From Planctomycetaceae bacterium (GTDB lineage: Bacteria > Planctomycetota > Planctomycetia > Pirellulales > Thermoguttaceae): DNA of 55,756 bases. The stretch covers positions 1-55,756 of the forward strand of contig WRKP01000011.1 in the NCBI GenBank assembly GCA_009778035.1, given 5' to 3'. The stretch's first letter is position 1; each line of letters opens with the position of its first letter. Position numbers and translations under genes: made by a program. Under the pieces are notes generated by a model, which was given only the letters and a program-made list of their open reading frames with translations, was not told the DNA's origin and ran no database searches. Positions 7,360 to 15,843 of the stretch are shown piece by piece.

Positions 7360-9444
7360 ATGGCCAAATACAACATTTCGGATATTCGTAACATCGCTCT
7401 CTGCGGACACGGCGGGTCCGGAAAAACTACCCTGGCCGATACTCTTCTTAATACCTTTCCCGTTGCAACCGGTGGAACCGTCAAAAAACTCGCCAGCGTC
7501 GATGACGGAACCAGTATCTGCGACTTCGATGAAGAAGAAAAAGCACATAAATATACCATCGAATCCAGCGTTACCCATTTTGAACACAACGGAATACTCT
7601 TCAACCTCATCGACACGCCCGGCTATCCCGACTTCATCGGGCAAACCATCGTCGCTCTCAACGGCGTCGATACCGCCGCCGTCGTCGTCAATGCCTCATC
7701 CGGTATCGAAGTCAATACTCGGCGCGTCTTTGCCGAATCCAAAAAACTCGGACTCGGTAAAATCGTTGTTCTCAATAAAATGGATGACGATAAAGCCGAT
7801 TTCGAAAAACTGCTCAAACTCGTTAAAGACGTTTTCGGGCCGGAATGCGTGCCCTTCAACACGCCCGACGGCGTCGGGAAAAGTTTTAAGGGCGTCAAAA
7901 GCGCACTTGATGCCGACTCGCCCTACCACGATGCACTGCTCGAAACAATCGTTACCGCAGACGAAGCCGCGATGGAAAAATACCTCGACGGCGTTCTGCC
8001 AACCGAAGCCGAACTCGCAACGCTCATCCAGCAGGCCGTACTCGAAGGAACCCTCGTTCCCGTCGTTTGCATTTCCGGCAAAACCAAAACCGGCCTCAAC
8101 GAACTTTTAGACGTTTTTGCTCTTTGCGGTCTTTCGCCCGACAAAATCAAACGGACGGCCAAAAGTACGGGAGGCGATGCCATCGAAATCAAGCCCGATG
8201 CCGCGGGGCCCGTGATTGCCCAAGTTTTCAAGACACGGATCGACCCCTTTGTGCAAAAACTCAGTTTTCTCCGCATCTACAGCGGAACGCTCAAAAACGG
8301 CCAGTCGCTTGCCGCTTCGACAAGCCGCCGAGGAATCAAAATCGCCCAACTTTTCCAAATGCAGGCGAACGAAAACAAGCCGATTGACGAGGCAACGCCC
8401 GGTATGATTGTTGCCGTCGCGAAATTGGAAGAATTGGAAACCTGCACCACGCTCGGCGATCATGTGATGGAATCCTTTACGTTCCCGACGCCGATGGTCG
8501 GTCTGGCGGCATCGCCCAAAAGTCGCGGCGACGAAGCGAAATTGTCCGGTGCGCTCGCCAAAGTTACCCAGGAAGACCCGACGTTTACGGTCGAACGCAA
8601 TGACCAAACCAAGCAACTCGTGATCACCGGGATGAGCGAACTGCATTTGCAGATTATCCAGGAACGTCTCAAACGCCGGGATAAGGTCGAATTGGACACG
8701 CACGAGCCGAAAATTGCCTATCGGGAAACGATTCAGGCAAATGCGGATGGAATGTATCGGCATAAAAAGCAGTCCGGCGGAGCGGGCCAGTTCGGCGAAG
8801 TGCATATTAGGATGTATCCGTTCCCGAAGGGGACCGACCCGGAAGAATACGCACAAAACAAGGGGCAATTTCCCTCGTACAAGGATCATCATTACGATGA
8901 GGCAACGAATTTCCTTTGGGTGGATTGCATCGTCGGCGGGGTGATTCCGTCGAACTTTTTCCCGGCCATCGAAAAGGGATTTAAGGAGCGGATGATCAAG
9001 GGCGTCATTGCGGGATACCAGGTACAGGATGTTTGCGTGGAACTTTATCACGGCAAGTATCATGATGTGGATTCCAACGAACATGCGTTTCGGACGGCGG
9101 GCTCGATGGCCTTCAAAGAAGTGTTCCAGAAGGCGAAACCGGCATTATTGGAGCCGATCGTCAAGATGGAAGTAACGGTGCCGATTGCGAATGTGGGCGA
9201 TGTGAACAGTGATTTGCCGAATCGCCGTGGTCGTCCGTTCGGGATCGACGATGCGGGCGGCGGGATGCAAACGATCACGGCGGAGGTCCCGCTTTCGGAA
9301 GTGATGACGTACAATCGGACATTGGCGTCAATGACGGGCGGTCAGGGCAGTTACGGCATTGAGTTTTTGCGTTACGACATTGTTCCGGGGAACATTCAGC
9401 AGCAAATTATCGCATCGGCACAACTGGCGGATGATGAGGAGTAG
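7360..9444 (+). CDS. Elongation factor G-like GTPase (EF-G paralogue)
   Basis: 694 residues. Translational GTPase with G1 GHGGSGKT (residues 16-23), G3 DTPGYPDF and G4 NKMD. The later EF-G domains are also present: the domain II barrel, domain III with GMSELHLQI, domain IV and a C-terminal PLSEVMTYNRTLASMT segment. The switch I region lacks the canonical ERGITI motif and reads SICDFDEEEKAHKYTIESS, which is the pattern of the EF-G2/EF-G-like paralogues rather than the main translocase. No rpsL, rpsG or tuf genes lie next to it, again unlike fusA. It probably acts on the ribosome, in an auxiliary or stress role; that role is inferred. Confidence 0.85.
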   Translation: MAKYNISDIRNIALCGHGGSGKTTLADTLLNTFPVATGGTVKKLASVDDGTSICDFDEEEKAHKYTIESSVTHFEHNGILFNLIDTPGYPDFIGQTIVALNGVDTAAVVVNASSGIEVNTRRVFAESKKLGLGKIVVLNKMDDDKADFEKLLKLVKDVFGPECVPFNTPDGVGKSFKGVKSALDADSPYHDALLETIVTADEAAMEKYLDGVLPTEAELATLIQQAVLEGTLVPVVCISGKTKTGLNELLDVFALCGLSPDKIKRTAKSTGGDAIEIKPDAAGPVIAQVFKTRIDPFVQKLSFLRIYSGTLKNGQSLAASTSRRGIKIAQLFQMQANENKPIDEATPGMIVAVAKLEELETCTTLGDHVMESFTFPTPMVGLAASPKSRGDEAKLSGALAKVTQEDPTFTVERNDQTKQLVITGMSELHLQIIQERLKRRDKVELDTHEPKIAYRETIQANADGMYRHKKQSGGAGQFGEVHIRMYPFPKGTDPEEYAQNKGQFPSYKDHHYDEATNFLWVDCIVGGVIPSNFFPAIEKGFKERMIKGVIAGYQVQDVCVELYHGKYHDVDSNEHAFRTAGSMAFKEVFQKAKPALLEPIVKMEVTVPIANVGDVNSDLPNRRGRPFGIDDAGGGMQTITAEVPLSEVMTYNRTLASMTGGQGSYGIEFLRYDIVPGNIQQQIIASAQLADDEE

Positions 9445-9527
9445 TTGGAGCCAATGTGCCGGGCAAAAAGGAGTACGCTCTAGCCGTGTCTCTCTGCGAC
9501 GCGGCTAATGCCGAAAAGACAACAAAT

Positions 9528-10265
9528 CTACCCTTTATCGAATTGAAAGTCCGCCGGAACGTAGAGCAATCTCGCACACGAACTGCACGTTACCGGCTTC
9601 TTGGCAAGGATATGAGCCAGGGAATTGACCGGTATTTGGTGATTGCATCCGCCGCAATACTTTTGATCGACAACGACGGCCAAAACGTTTTCGCCGCCGA
9701 CACTGCGGACCAACCGGTCGTAAACCTCCCGAAATGCACTGGATATCTTGACTTCCTCGTCTTGGAGTTGCCTGGAATATTCGGCAATTTCCGCTTCGAT
9801 ATGCGGCTTGTCTGCAAAAAACTTGCTTTTCGTCGTTTCGTAAAGTTCTTGCAGTTTTGCCAGTTCGGCCTCGGCGGGAGGAAGTTTTAAGGCAAAGCGC
9901 TCCGCTTTTTCGATGGCATCGAGCGTTTCATCATCCAAAATATCCCGAGTCGCTTCGTCGGCTTCGATTTGAACGAGCAGTGCCTGATATTCCTTATTGG
10001 TTTTTGCTTCCTGCAACTGCGATTTTCGTCGGGCGATGGCTTGGCCGTGTGCCGTAACTTCCTGTTCGCGGCTTTTGGCATCGGCAAGCAATGCTCGATG
10101 TTCTTCTTTCAATTTTTCGAGTTTTTCGCTGGCTTTTTGGACATTGCTTTCTTGGGTTTTCAGCAAAAGAGGCCCTCGCCGCAATCGGCCATTAAAGTCG
10201 CCGAGTCGAGTTTGAATGATATGAACCTGTTCTAATACGTCCCGAATATCGTTGGTATCTTCCAT
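9528..10265 (-). CDS. Coiled-coil protein with C-terminal zinc ribbon (C4-type, DUF164-like)
   Basis: 245 residues. The first ~180 residues form a long heptad-rich antiparallel coiled coil. A four-cysteine zinc ribbon follows (KYCGGCNHQIP then VTCSSCARLL), ending with a YVPADF tail. This is the architecture of the widespread zf-RING_7 (DUF164) family, exemplified by the CT398/HP0958 proteins, which have been linked to flagellar and sigma54-related chaperone functions in epsilonproteobacteria and chlamydiae. The role here is inferred. Its neighbour on the same strand, 180 bases upstream, is a FliH-like gene, which would fit a flagellar or secretion role. Confidence 0.75.
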   Translation of the reverse strand: MEDTNDIRDVLEQVHIIQTRLGDFNGRLRRGPLLLKTQESNVQKASEKLEKLKEEHRALLADAKSREQEVTAHGQAIARRKSQLQEAKTNKEYQALLVQIEADEATRDILDDETLDAIEKAERFALKLPPAEAELAKLQELYETTKSKFFADKPHIEAEIAEYSRQLQDEEVKISSAFREVYDRLVRSVGGENVLAVVVDQKYCGGCNHQIPVNSLAHILAKKPVTCSSCARLLYVPADFQFDKG

Positions 10266-10448
10266 AACTAAAACAAAACGCCCTTGTTCTCTAAAAACCT
10301 CTCCTCTTAAAACGGCAAACCATCAAGGACAACGTCGATATTTTACCATATTTTAGGCGAAGCGGTGTATCTGCTTTGTTCCTCCTCCGGCTGGCCAGCC
10401 GTTTCAAATTGAGAAAAATACGATCAACGGCTCCATTAGAGGGCCCTT

Positions 10449-11399
10449 TCAGTGGGTTTCCTCGAAGCACAGTTCTTCTTCAATCCGTGCCAGTCGGGCT
10501 TCGATGCGGTTATCAATCATTCCCTGCGGCGTTTCCAAAACGCATCCGCCAGGCGAAATTGATGCATCTCCGACGACTTCCGTCTGGACCGAACGAGCCA
10601 TTTCCTGAATCAAAACATCAATCTGCGGACGCAACGTTTCATAATCCTCTTCATTCAAGCGAATCCGCAACGAAGTGCTTCCCGTGCTCAATTCCAAGGA
10701 TTCCCGCAATAATTTGAGCGGAACATCAACCAGTTCCGGCAGTTGACGATTAATCGCTTTCGCCGCTATCGTACAAGCAACTCGTACCGCACTGCGCTCC
10801 CAATGCTGTAAAAACGATTGCCGAGCAACATCTAATTGCTCAATCATCGCCGTCAGGGCAGGCAGCAATGTTTCCAATTTCGTGCTCAGTTGGATTTCCG
10901 CTTCCCGTTGAACCTTTTCGGCATAGTCGATCTGGGCTTTCATTTCGCCGTCGGCATATCCCTTGGAGTGTCCCTCATCGAATCCGGCCTTCTGGCCTTC
11001 TTCGTATCCCGTTTTTTTGGCAGTTTCTTCGTCTTGGCGTAATTGCTCTTTGAGTTGGGCGGCTTCGCTTTCGAGTTGTTCTTTTCGGGTTTTGAAGTTT
11101 TGTTCTTCGTTTTTGAGTCGGGTATTGAGTTCGTCGAGTTGTTTTCGGATGGTATCGGTTTCGGCTCGTGCTTGGTCGCGTGATTGGTTAAGTTCGGCGG
11201 CGGATTTTTCGAGTTCGGCGGCGGCATTTTGCTGCATACGGAGAACTTCGTTTTTGGCTTCGGAGACGACCCGTGCGGCTTCTTCGCGGACTTGAGCGAT
11301 GTATTTAGCGGCTTTATCTTCCAGATCAATGAAGTTAAAGGGCGCCAAACCGTGGGCGATGGGAATGTGCGTTTGCGTCGGGGGCATACGGCCGGACAT
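10449..11399 (-). CDS. fliH: FliH-like flagellar/type III export ATPase regulator
   Basis: 316 residues. An N-terminal segment is followed by a long coiled coil (about residues 35-135), then a run of glycine-spaced repeats (GYEEGQKAGFDEGHSKGYAD) and a conserved C-terminal domain with CTIAAKAI, RIRLNEED and SISPGGCVLET. The Gly-xxx-Gly repeats before the C-terminal domain are a hallmark of FliH, the stator-like regulator of the FliI export ATPase. No fliI, fliG or fliF is adjacent, so this gene is an isolated member of the flagellar set. A relation to V/A-type ATPase subunit E is the alternative reading. Confidence 0.75.
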   Translation of the reverse strand: MSGRMPPTQTHIPIAHGLAPFNFIDLEDKAAKYIAQVREEAARVVSEAKNEVLRMQQNAAAELEKSAAELNQSRDQARAETDTIRKQLDELNTRLKNEEQNFKTRKEQLESEAAQLKEQLRQDEETAKKTGYEEGQKAGFDEGHSKGYADGEMKAQIDYAEKVQREAEIQLSTKLETLLPALTAMIEQLDVARQSFLQHWERSAVRVACTIAAKAINRQLPELVDVPLKLLRESLELSTGSTSLRIRLNEEDYETLRPQIDVLIQEMARSVQTEVVGDASISPGGCVLETPQGMIDNRIEARLARIEEELCFEETH

Positions 11400-11421
11400 T
11401 GGAGCGGCGGATTAGAGCGGT

Positions 11422-11450
11422 ATGGTACTGAATTATGCAATTTGGGACAA
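11422..11450 (-). promoter_or_regulatory. Candidate fliH promoter
   Basis: On the minus strand TTGTCC (11450-11445), a 17-base spacer and TACCAT (11427-11422), 22 bases before the ATG at 11399. The -10 box is imperfect. Confidence 0.4.
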
Positions 11451-11505
11451 GAGCCAAACGTTCAGGAAGGTCGGGGAGTGATTGACCGTTTTTTGCGCCC
11501 CCCCC

Positions 11506-11534
11506 TTGTCCAATGACCCGTTTCCTTGTAAAAT
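11506..11534 (+). promoter_or_regulatory. rpsS promoter
   Basis: TTGTCC at 11506-11511, a 17-base spacer and TAAAAT at 11529-11534, 13 bases upstream of the rpsS ATG at 11548. An upstream in-frame ATG at 11533 overlaps the -10 box and is thereby excluded. The promoter shows that this ribosomal block starts its own transcript rather than continuing from rplB. Confidence 0.65.
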
Positions 11535-11547
11535 GTCGCAAGAAGTT

Positions 11548-11820
11548 ATGAGCAGATCCATTAAAAAAGGGCCTTTCGTTGCTCCGAAACTGTATCGGAA
11601 GGTCGAGAAACTAGAAGCCGTCGGGAAAAAAGAACCCATCAAAACCTGGGCGAGAGCATGTACCATCGTGCCCGAGTTTGTCGGCCATACGTTCCTCGTC
11701 CATAACGGGAAATTGTTCAACAAAGTTTTCATCACCGAAGATATGGTCGGGCACAAACTGGGCGAATTCTCCCAAACACGAATCTTCCGAGGGCACGGCG
11801 GTAAAGGAGGAAAGAGATAA
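11548..11820 (+). CDS. rpsS: 30S ribosomal protein S19
   Basis: 90 residues, the normal S19 length, starting at the canonical [10 protein letters not shown]. It continues with [23 protein letters not shown] and the C-terminal [20 protein letters not shown]19 forms a complex with S13 on the head of the small subunit and touches A- and P-site tRNA. The start at 11548 is chosen because it gives the canonical N-terminus and lies downstream of the promoter. It is the first gene of rpsS-rplV-rpsC, with 3 bases to rplV. The usual upstream genes (rpsJ, rplC, rplD, rplW, rplB) are missing. Confidence 0.95.
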   Translation: MSRSIKKGPFVAPKLYRKVEKLEAVGKKEPIKTWARACTIVPEFVGHTFLVHNGKLFNKVFITEDMVGHKLGEFSQTRIFRGHGGKGGKR

Positions 11821-11823
11821 ATC

Positions 11824-12165
11824 ATGGCAACAGCATCAAGACTATATCAAGCAAAGCATCGGTACGCCCAAATGAGCGCACGGAAAATCAGGCCCTTCGC
11901 CGACCTCGTGCGTGGAAAGTTCGCCGATGATGCCCTGGAACTCTTGGCCTGCTATCCAAATCGAGGGGCCAGACTCGTCGAGGCCGTCCTCAAAAGCGCG
12001 ATTTCCAATGCCGAAGACCTCAGGGCGCAAAACATTGCCGACCTCGAAGTCCTGAATGTCCGAATCGACGGCGGCCCTATGGCTCGGCGATTCCGCCCGA
12101 AAGCGCGGGGTTCATCCTCCGTTTACCACAAAAGAACATCACATATCACCGTCGAAATAGGATAA
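11824..12165 (+). CDS. rplV: 50S ribosomal protein L22
   Basis: 113 residues. Lines the peptide exit tunnel of the large subunit. Recognised by KHRYAQMSARKIRPFADLVRG, VEAVLKSAISNAED and the C-terminal MARRFRPKARG and KRTSHITVEI segments. A good ribosome-binding site (AAAGGAGGAAAG) overlaps the last codons of rpsS, so the two are translationally close. Length and order match the standard S10 operon. Confidence 0.95.
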   Translation: MATASRLYQAKHRYAQMSARKIRPFADLVRGKFADDALELLACYPNRGARLVEAVLKSAISNAEDLRAQNIADLEVLNVRIDGGPMARRFRPKARGSSSVYHKRTSHITVEIG

Positions 12166-12204
12166 GACGCACGCACAATACAACCAAGACAAAGAGAATA
12201 AACA

Positions 12205-12927
12205 ATGGGTCAAAAAGTTAATCCGGTCGCGTTTCGCACCGGTATTATGGAAGATTGGAAGAGCCGATGGTACGCATCGAAGCGTGAATTTGCCGAACTT
12301 CTCGTCGAAGACAAGAAGATTCGTGACTTCATCAAGAAGCGGAAAGACCCCACGGACAGGCACGAAAAACCGATGTATCCGGCAATCGCAAAAATCGTGA
12401 TTGAACGGACAAGGGATGAGGTTCGCGTAATTCTCTACTCCGCCAAGCCCGGGATTATGATCGGACGAAAGGGAGAGAAGATCGAGGAACTCCAAAATGA
12501 TTTGCAGCGTCTTACCGGACGGCGAATCAACCTCAAAATTGAGGAAATTACGAGGCCGGATATGGTTGCTCAGTTGGTTGCCGAAGACATTGGCGAGCAG
12601 TTGGTCAGGCGTATCGGTTTCCGCCGTTGCATGAAGCGTGCGATGGAACAAGCGATGGAAAGTGGTGCTAAGGGAATAAAAATCCAGTTATCCGGCCGTC
12701 TCGGCGGTGCGGAAATGGCTCGGTGTGAGAAACAGAGTTCTGGTTCGATACCGCTTTCGACTCTTCGGGCGAAGATTGACTATGGATTTCACGAAGCCAA
12801 GATTGCGCAAGGTCATATCGGCATACAGGTTTGGATAAATCAGGGCGAATATAGCGAGGATGAGAGTGACATCGCCGCCCAGGCAAGTCAAGCGCCGAAA
12901 AATCCGAGGCGGTCGTATAAACGGTAA
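12205..12927 (+). CDS. rpsC: 30S ribosomal protein S3
   Basis: 240 residues. The N-terminus GQKVNPVAFRTGI is followed by a KH domain with IMIGRKGEKIEELQNDL, then the C-terminal domain with VRRIGFRRCMKRAMEQAM and IKIQLSGRLGGAEMAR. The last ~20 residues form a short acidic/basic tail. S3 binds the mRNA entry side of the small subunit. rplP, rpmC and rpsQ should follow in a standard S10 operon. Instead the block stops and a dispersed repeat and argJ follow. Confidence 0.95.
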   Translation: MGQKVNPVAFRTGIMEDWKSRWYASKREFAELLVEDKKIRDFIKKRKDPTDRHEKPMYPAIAKIVIERTRDEVRVILYSAKPGIMIGRKGEKIEELQNDLQRLTGRRINLKIEEITRPDMVAQLVAEDIGEQLVRRIGFRRCMKRAMEQAMESGAKGIKIQLSGRLGGAEMARCEKQSSGSIPLSTLRAKIDYGFHEAKIAQGHIGIQVWINQGEYSEDESDIAAQASQAPKNPRRSYKR

Positions 12928-12962
12928 GATCATCGGAGCCGCAATCGGAAGATTGCGGATTC

Positions 12963-13057
12963 TAGAGCATATTCAAAATTGGCCGGACGTTCCTCCGTCA
13001 CCCAGGCTTGCGCTGGAATGACGATTTTTTGTCCAAAGTAAAAATGAATACGCTCTA
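12963..13057. repeat. TAGAGC element, full copy with terminal inverted repeats
   Basis: A 95-base element that begins TAGAGCATATTC and ends GAATACGCTCTA, so the ends are inverted repeats. The match continues inward as GGAC at the left and GTCC at the right. The centre is a hairpin around CGTCA...GGCTTGCGC...TGACG (12996-13023). Related ends or centres occur at 21356, 22508, 29303 and 49567. It has no coding capacity, so it is MITE- or REP-like. It sits in the break after rpsC and reaches to 12 bases before the argJ -10 box. Confidence 0.75.
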
Positions 13058-13074
13058 ATCCCGTCCATTACAAT
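13046..13074 (+). promoter_or_regulatory. argJ -10 box, leaderless layout
   Basis: TACAAT at 13069-13074 lies 6 bases before the ATG at 13081. The -35 at 17-base spacing (GAATAC, 13046-13051) is poor and comes from the end of the repeat element, so the repeat may supply part of this promoter. Confidence 0.4.
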
Positions 13075-13080
13075 ACTGAT

Positions 13081-14289
13081 ATGGAAAGCATGTCCCTTCC
13101 TCGAGGCTATCGTTTTGCCGGCGTTCACTGCGGGTTGAAGTCCGATCCGAATCTCCTCGACCTTTCACTGGTCGTTTCCGACCTTCCCGCAACCGCTGCT
13201 GGCGTCTATACGCAAAACCTCGTCGCCGGTGCCGCCGTACTCGTTGACCGCCCCCGAACGCCCAACACCGGATTCAATGCCCTCGTTGCCAACTCGAAAA
13301 TCGCCAACGATTGCACCGGCGAACAAGGATACCGCGATGCCCTCGAAATGACCGAACTTGCCGCGTATCATGCAGGCACACCGCAGGGCGACGCGGCTGG
13401 CGGTAAAGCACTCGTTATGTCAACCGGCGTGATCGGCGTGATGCTTCCGATGGATAAAATCCGTGCGGGGATTGCCGAGGCCGCCGGACAATTAGCCAGC
13501 GATGAAGCATCCTTCATACGGGCTGCCCGGGGGATTATGACGACCGATACCGTCGAAAAAACGGCATCGCGGCGGATTGCTCTTCAAGACGGAACCGTCA
13601 TTACGCTTGCCGGTTTTTGCAAAGGAGCCGCAATGATTGCCCCCAATATGCGGACGATGCTGGCAATGATTATGACCGATGCCGCGATCGAGCCAGATAC
13701 GGCACAAAAACTCTTGAACGAGGCCGTCGAAGACTCTTTTAACTGCATTTCGGTCGATGGACACACGAGTCCCTCTGATACGGTATTGTTTTTTGCGAAC
13801 GGAGCGGCAGCGGCATCATCCGCAGTGCCCGTAACGGCAGTGAGGGAAGCCCTTCGCGACCTTTGCATTGATCTTGCAGTCCAGATACCGCAGGATGGGG
13901 AAGGTGTTTCGCATTTGATCACGATTGATGTTCAGGGTTGCAAAACACGGGAAGATGCGAAGCAGATCGCTCGCCAGATTGCCGAGGATGTATTGGTCAA
14001 GACGGCAGTTTGCGGAGCGGATCCGAATTGGGGGCGGATAATATCGGCATTGGGCAATGCGGGCGTGTTGTTTGATCCGATGAAGGTCTCGCTTCAACTG
14101 AATGGATTTGAATTATTTCGGAATGGCGAGCCGTTGCCGTTTGACAAGTTGGCGGTTTCTGATTCGATACGCAGCAATCGGGACACGCATTTTTTGTTGG
14201 TATTGCAAGAGGGCGGCGAGTCGATTCGATTTTGGACGACCGATTTGACGACGGAGTACGTTCGGCTCAATTCGGATTACACGACTTAA
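13081..14289 (+). CDS. argJ: Glutamate N-acetyltransferase / amino-acid acetyltransferase
   Basis: 402 residues. Makes N-acetylglutamate and recycles the acetyl group from N-acetylornithine in arginine synthesis. Recognised by GFNALVANSKIANDCTG, MSTGVIGVMLPMDKI, the cleavage region KGAAMIAPNMRTMLAMI and the C-terminal CGADPNWGRIISALGNAG. The precursor normally cuts itself before a threonine that becomes the catalytic N-terminus. That residue is Thr192 here, but it is preceded by Arg where most ArgJ proteins have Ala. Whether acetyl-CoA can also be used cannot be told from sequence. lpxB follows after 22 bases. Confidence 0.93.
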   Translation: MESMSLPRGYRFAGVHCGLKSDPNLLDLSLVVSDLPATAAGVYTQNLVAGAAVLVDRPRTPNTGFNALVANSKIANDCTGEQGYRDALEMTELAAYHAGTPQGDAAGGKALVMSTGVIGVMLPMDKIRAGIAEAAGQLASDEASFIRAARGIMTTDTVEKTASRRIALQDGTVITLAGFCKGAAMIAPNMRTMLAMIMTDAAIEPDTAQKLLNEAVEDSFNCISVDGHTSPSDTVLFFANGAAAASSAVPVTAVREALRDLCIDLAVQIPQDGEGVSHLITIDVQGCKTREDAKQIARQIAEDVLVKTAVCGADPNWGRIISALGNAGVLFDPMKVSLQLNGFELFRNGEPLPFDKLAVSDSIRSNRDTHFLLVLQEGGESIRFWTTDLTTEYVRLNSDYTT

Positions 14290-14311
14290 CGCCATCAACA
14301 TTTATCATTCC

Positions 14312-15523
14312 ATGAAGATATTTTTTTCCGCAGGCGAACCGAGCGGCGACATTCACGCCGCCGCGTTGATCGAAACCATTAAAAAACTTGCGCCCGATAC
14401 GGAATTCGTCGGATTCGGCGGCCCCAAAATGGAACAAGCCGGGTGCCGACTCATTACCGATATGACTCAATTCGCCTTCATGTGGCTGAGCCAAGTGATC
14501 AAGCAATACTTCCACTTTCGGAAACTTTTCCGCGAAGCAAAAAAAGTTCTGCACTCCGAAATGATCGACCTCGTCGTACTCGTCGATTATCCCGGTTTTA
14601 ATTGGCACATCGCCAAAGCCGCCAAGGACATCGGAATTCCCGTCGTCTATTTTATGCCGCCGCAAGTTTGGGCCTGGGCACAGCACCGTGTTAAAAAACT
14701 ACGCAACCGCACCGACCTGGTGCTCTGTTCCATGCTTTTTGAATGGAAATGGTTCAAAAAACACGGCTGCAAAACGGTCTATATCGGACATCCGTTTTTT
14801 GAGGAAATCCGCAAAAAACAATCCGATCCCGAATTCCTGGAATCGTTTTACGAACAACACGGCAAGGGGCCCGTTTTGACCATTCTGACCGGCTCAAGAA
14901 ATCAAGAAGTCGAAGCCAATCTCAACGATATACTGTCAGCCGTCAAACGCGTCCAGTATGAATTGCCGAATGTCCAACCGGTTTTTGCCGCGTTCAATGA
15001 GTTGCATGCGTCGATGATTCGTCGTCGGCTTACCGAACGCAAGATGTCGATACCGGTATTTGTCGGCAAAACAACGGAACTTATTCGGGCGGCGGATTGT
15101 TGTATTGCGGTATCGGGTTCGGTTTCGTTGGAATTGTTGGCGTGCAATAAGCCTTCGGTCATCTATTTTCGTGTAGGCAGATTTGGATTGTTTTTGCAAC
15201 GGTTTTTTCGGCGAACGCGTCATATTACTTTGGTCAATATGCTTGGCGTGAATCAACTGTATGGGCAGTCGGTATTTTTCAGTGATTCTACGCGAATAAT
15301 TCCGCGGGAGCCGAATGAAGCGGAGCGTAATTTGATGTTATTTCCTGAATTTTTAACATCGTCGAATCGTTCGTCGCGTGTTGCGGATTGGATTATCAAT
15401 TATCTTTCTCAGCCGAAGGAGCAGGCGGAGCAGAAGCAGCGTCTCGAGATGTTGCTTCATCGGGTCGATGTGATAGAATCGCCATTGGAATTGGCCGCAA
15501 AGACGTTGCTGGCAAGTGTTTAG
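14312..15523 (+). CDS. lpxB: Lipid-A-disaccharide synthase
   Basis: 403 residues, glycosyltransferase family 19. It joins UDP-2,3-diacylglucosamine to lipid X to make the lipid A disaccharide at the inner membrane. Motifs: FFSAGEPSGDIHAAALI at the N-terminus, FVGFGGPKMEQAG, LVDYPGFNWHIAK, PPQVWAWAQHRVKKL, and a C-terminal SGSVSLELLACNKPSVI. It shows that the organism makes a lipid A-type outer membrane. It probably shares a message with argJ, 22 bases upstream; the other lpx genes are not in the window. Confidence 0.93.
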   Translation: MKIFFSAGEPSGDIHAAALIETIKKLAPDTEFVGFGGPKMEQAGCRLITDMTQFAFMWLSQVIKQYFHFRKLFREAKKVLHSEMIDLVVLVDYPGFNWHIAKAAKDIGIPVVYFMPPQVWAWAQHRVKKLRNRTDLVLCSMLFEWKWFKKHGCKTVYIGHPFFEEIRKKQSDPEFLESFYEQHGKGPVLTILTGSRNQEVEANLNDILSAVKRVQYELPNVQPVFAAFNELHASMIRRRLTERKMSIPVFVGKTTELIRAADCCIAVSGSVSLELLACNKPSVIYFRVGRFGLFLQRFFRRTRHITLVNMLGVNQLYGQSVFFSDSTRIIPREPNEAERNLMLFPEFLTSSNRSSRVADWIINYLSQPKEQAEQKQRLEMLLHRVDVIESPLELAAKTLLASV

Positions 15524-15843
15524 ACAGAACGCATTGAGAAAACGTTGCCGTAATTGTAGGATTGCGAACGCAGAAGCGGGATCTTTCTGATTATATGATC
15601 TGACTTACGTAACGGGCTCAGTTTTACGACTGTGCTTCTGTCGACTCTTTGTTTTTCTGAAAGTGTTTATCTAAATATAGGCAACAGTTTTTCTTGCAGC
15701 GTTTTGAACCATTCGCTTGTCGTAGCGGAAAAACAGTAAGGGGACTATGACACAATCTATATTTGAGCCAACACTCTCAAGGATCTTCACGAGAAATCAG
15801 CGTCAACACGCTCCAACATATTTTGCAATGCCTTGAAGTATTC
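15524..15843. other. Intergenic region, possible decayed 3' extension
   Basis: No gene is recognised. On the minus strand, directly after the TGA of the gene at 15844-16848, the same frame stays open for 18 codons (EYFKALQNMLERVDADFS). This could be a tail lost by a nonsense change. The rest is AT-richer than its surroundings and shows no clear repeat or RNA. Confidence 0.35.

Noticed and set aside
8107-9084. 325-residue minus-strand open frame opposite the EF-G-like gene
   Set aside because: Antisense shadow of a clear coding sequence.
9441-9484. GCTCTA preceded by TTGGAGCC after the EF-G-like gene, as a TAGAGC element
   Set aside because: Only the terminal hexamer and a few bases match; too weak to count as a copy.
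11482-11547. Longer rpsS reading frame, including ATG at 11533
   Set aside because: The extension has no S19 similarity and overlaps the promoter; ATG 11548 gives the canonical N-terminus and length.
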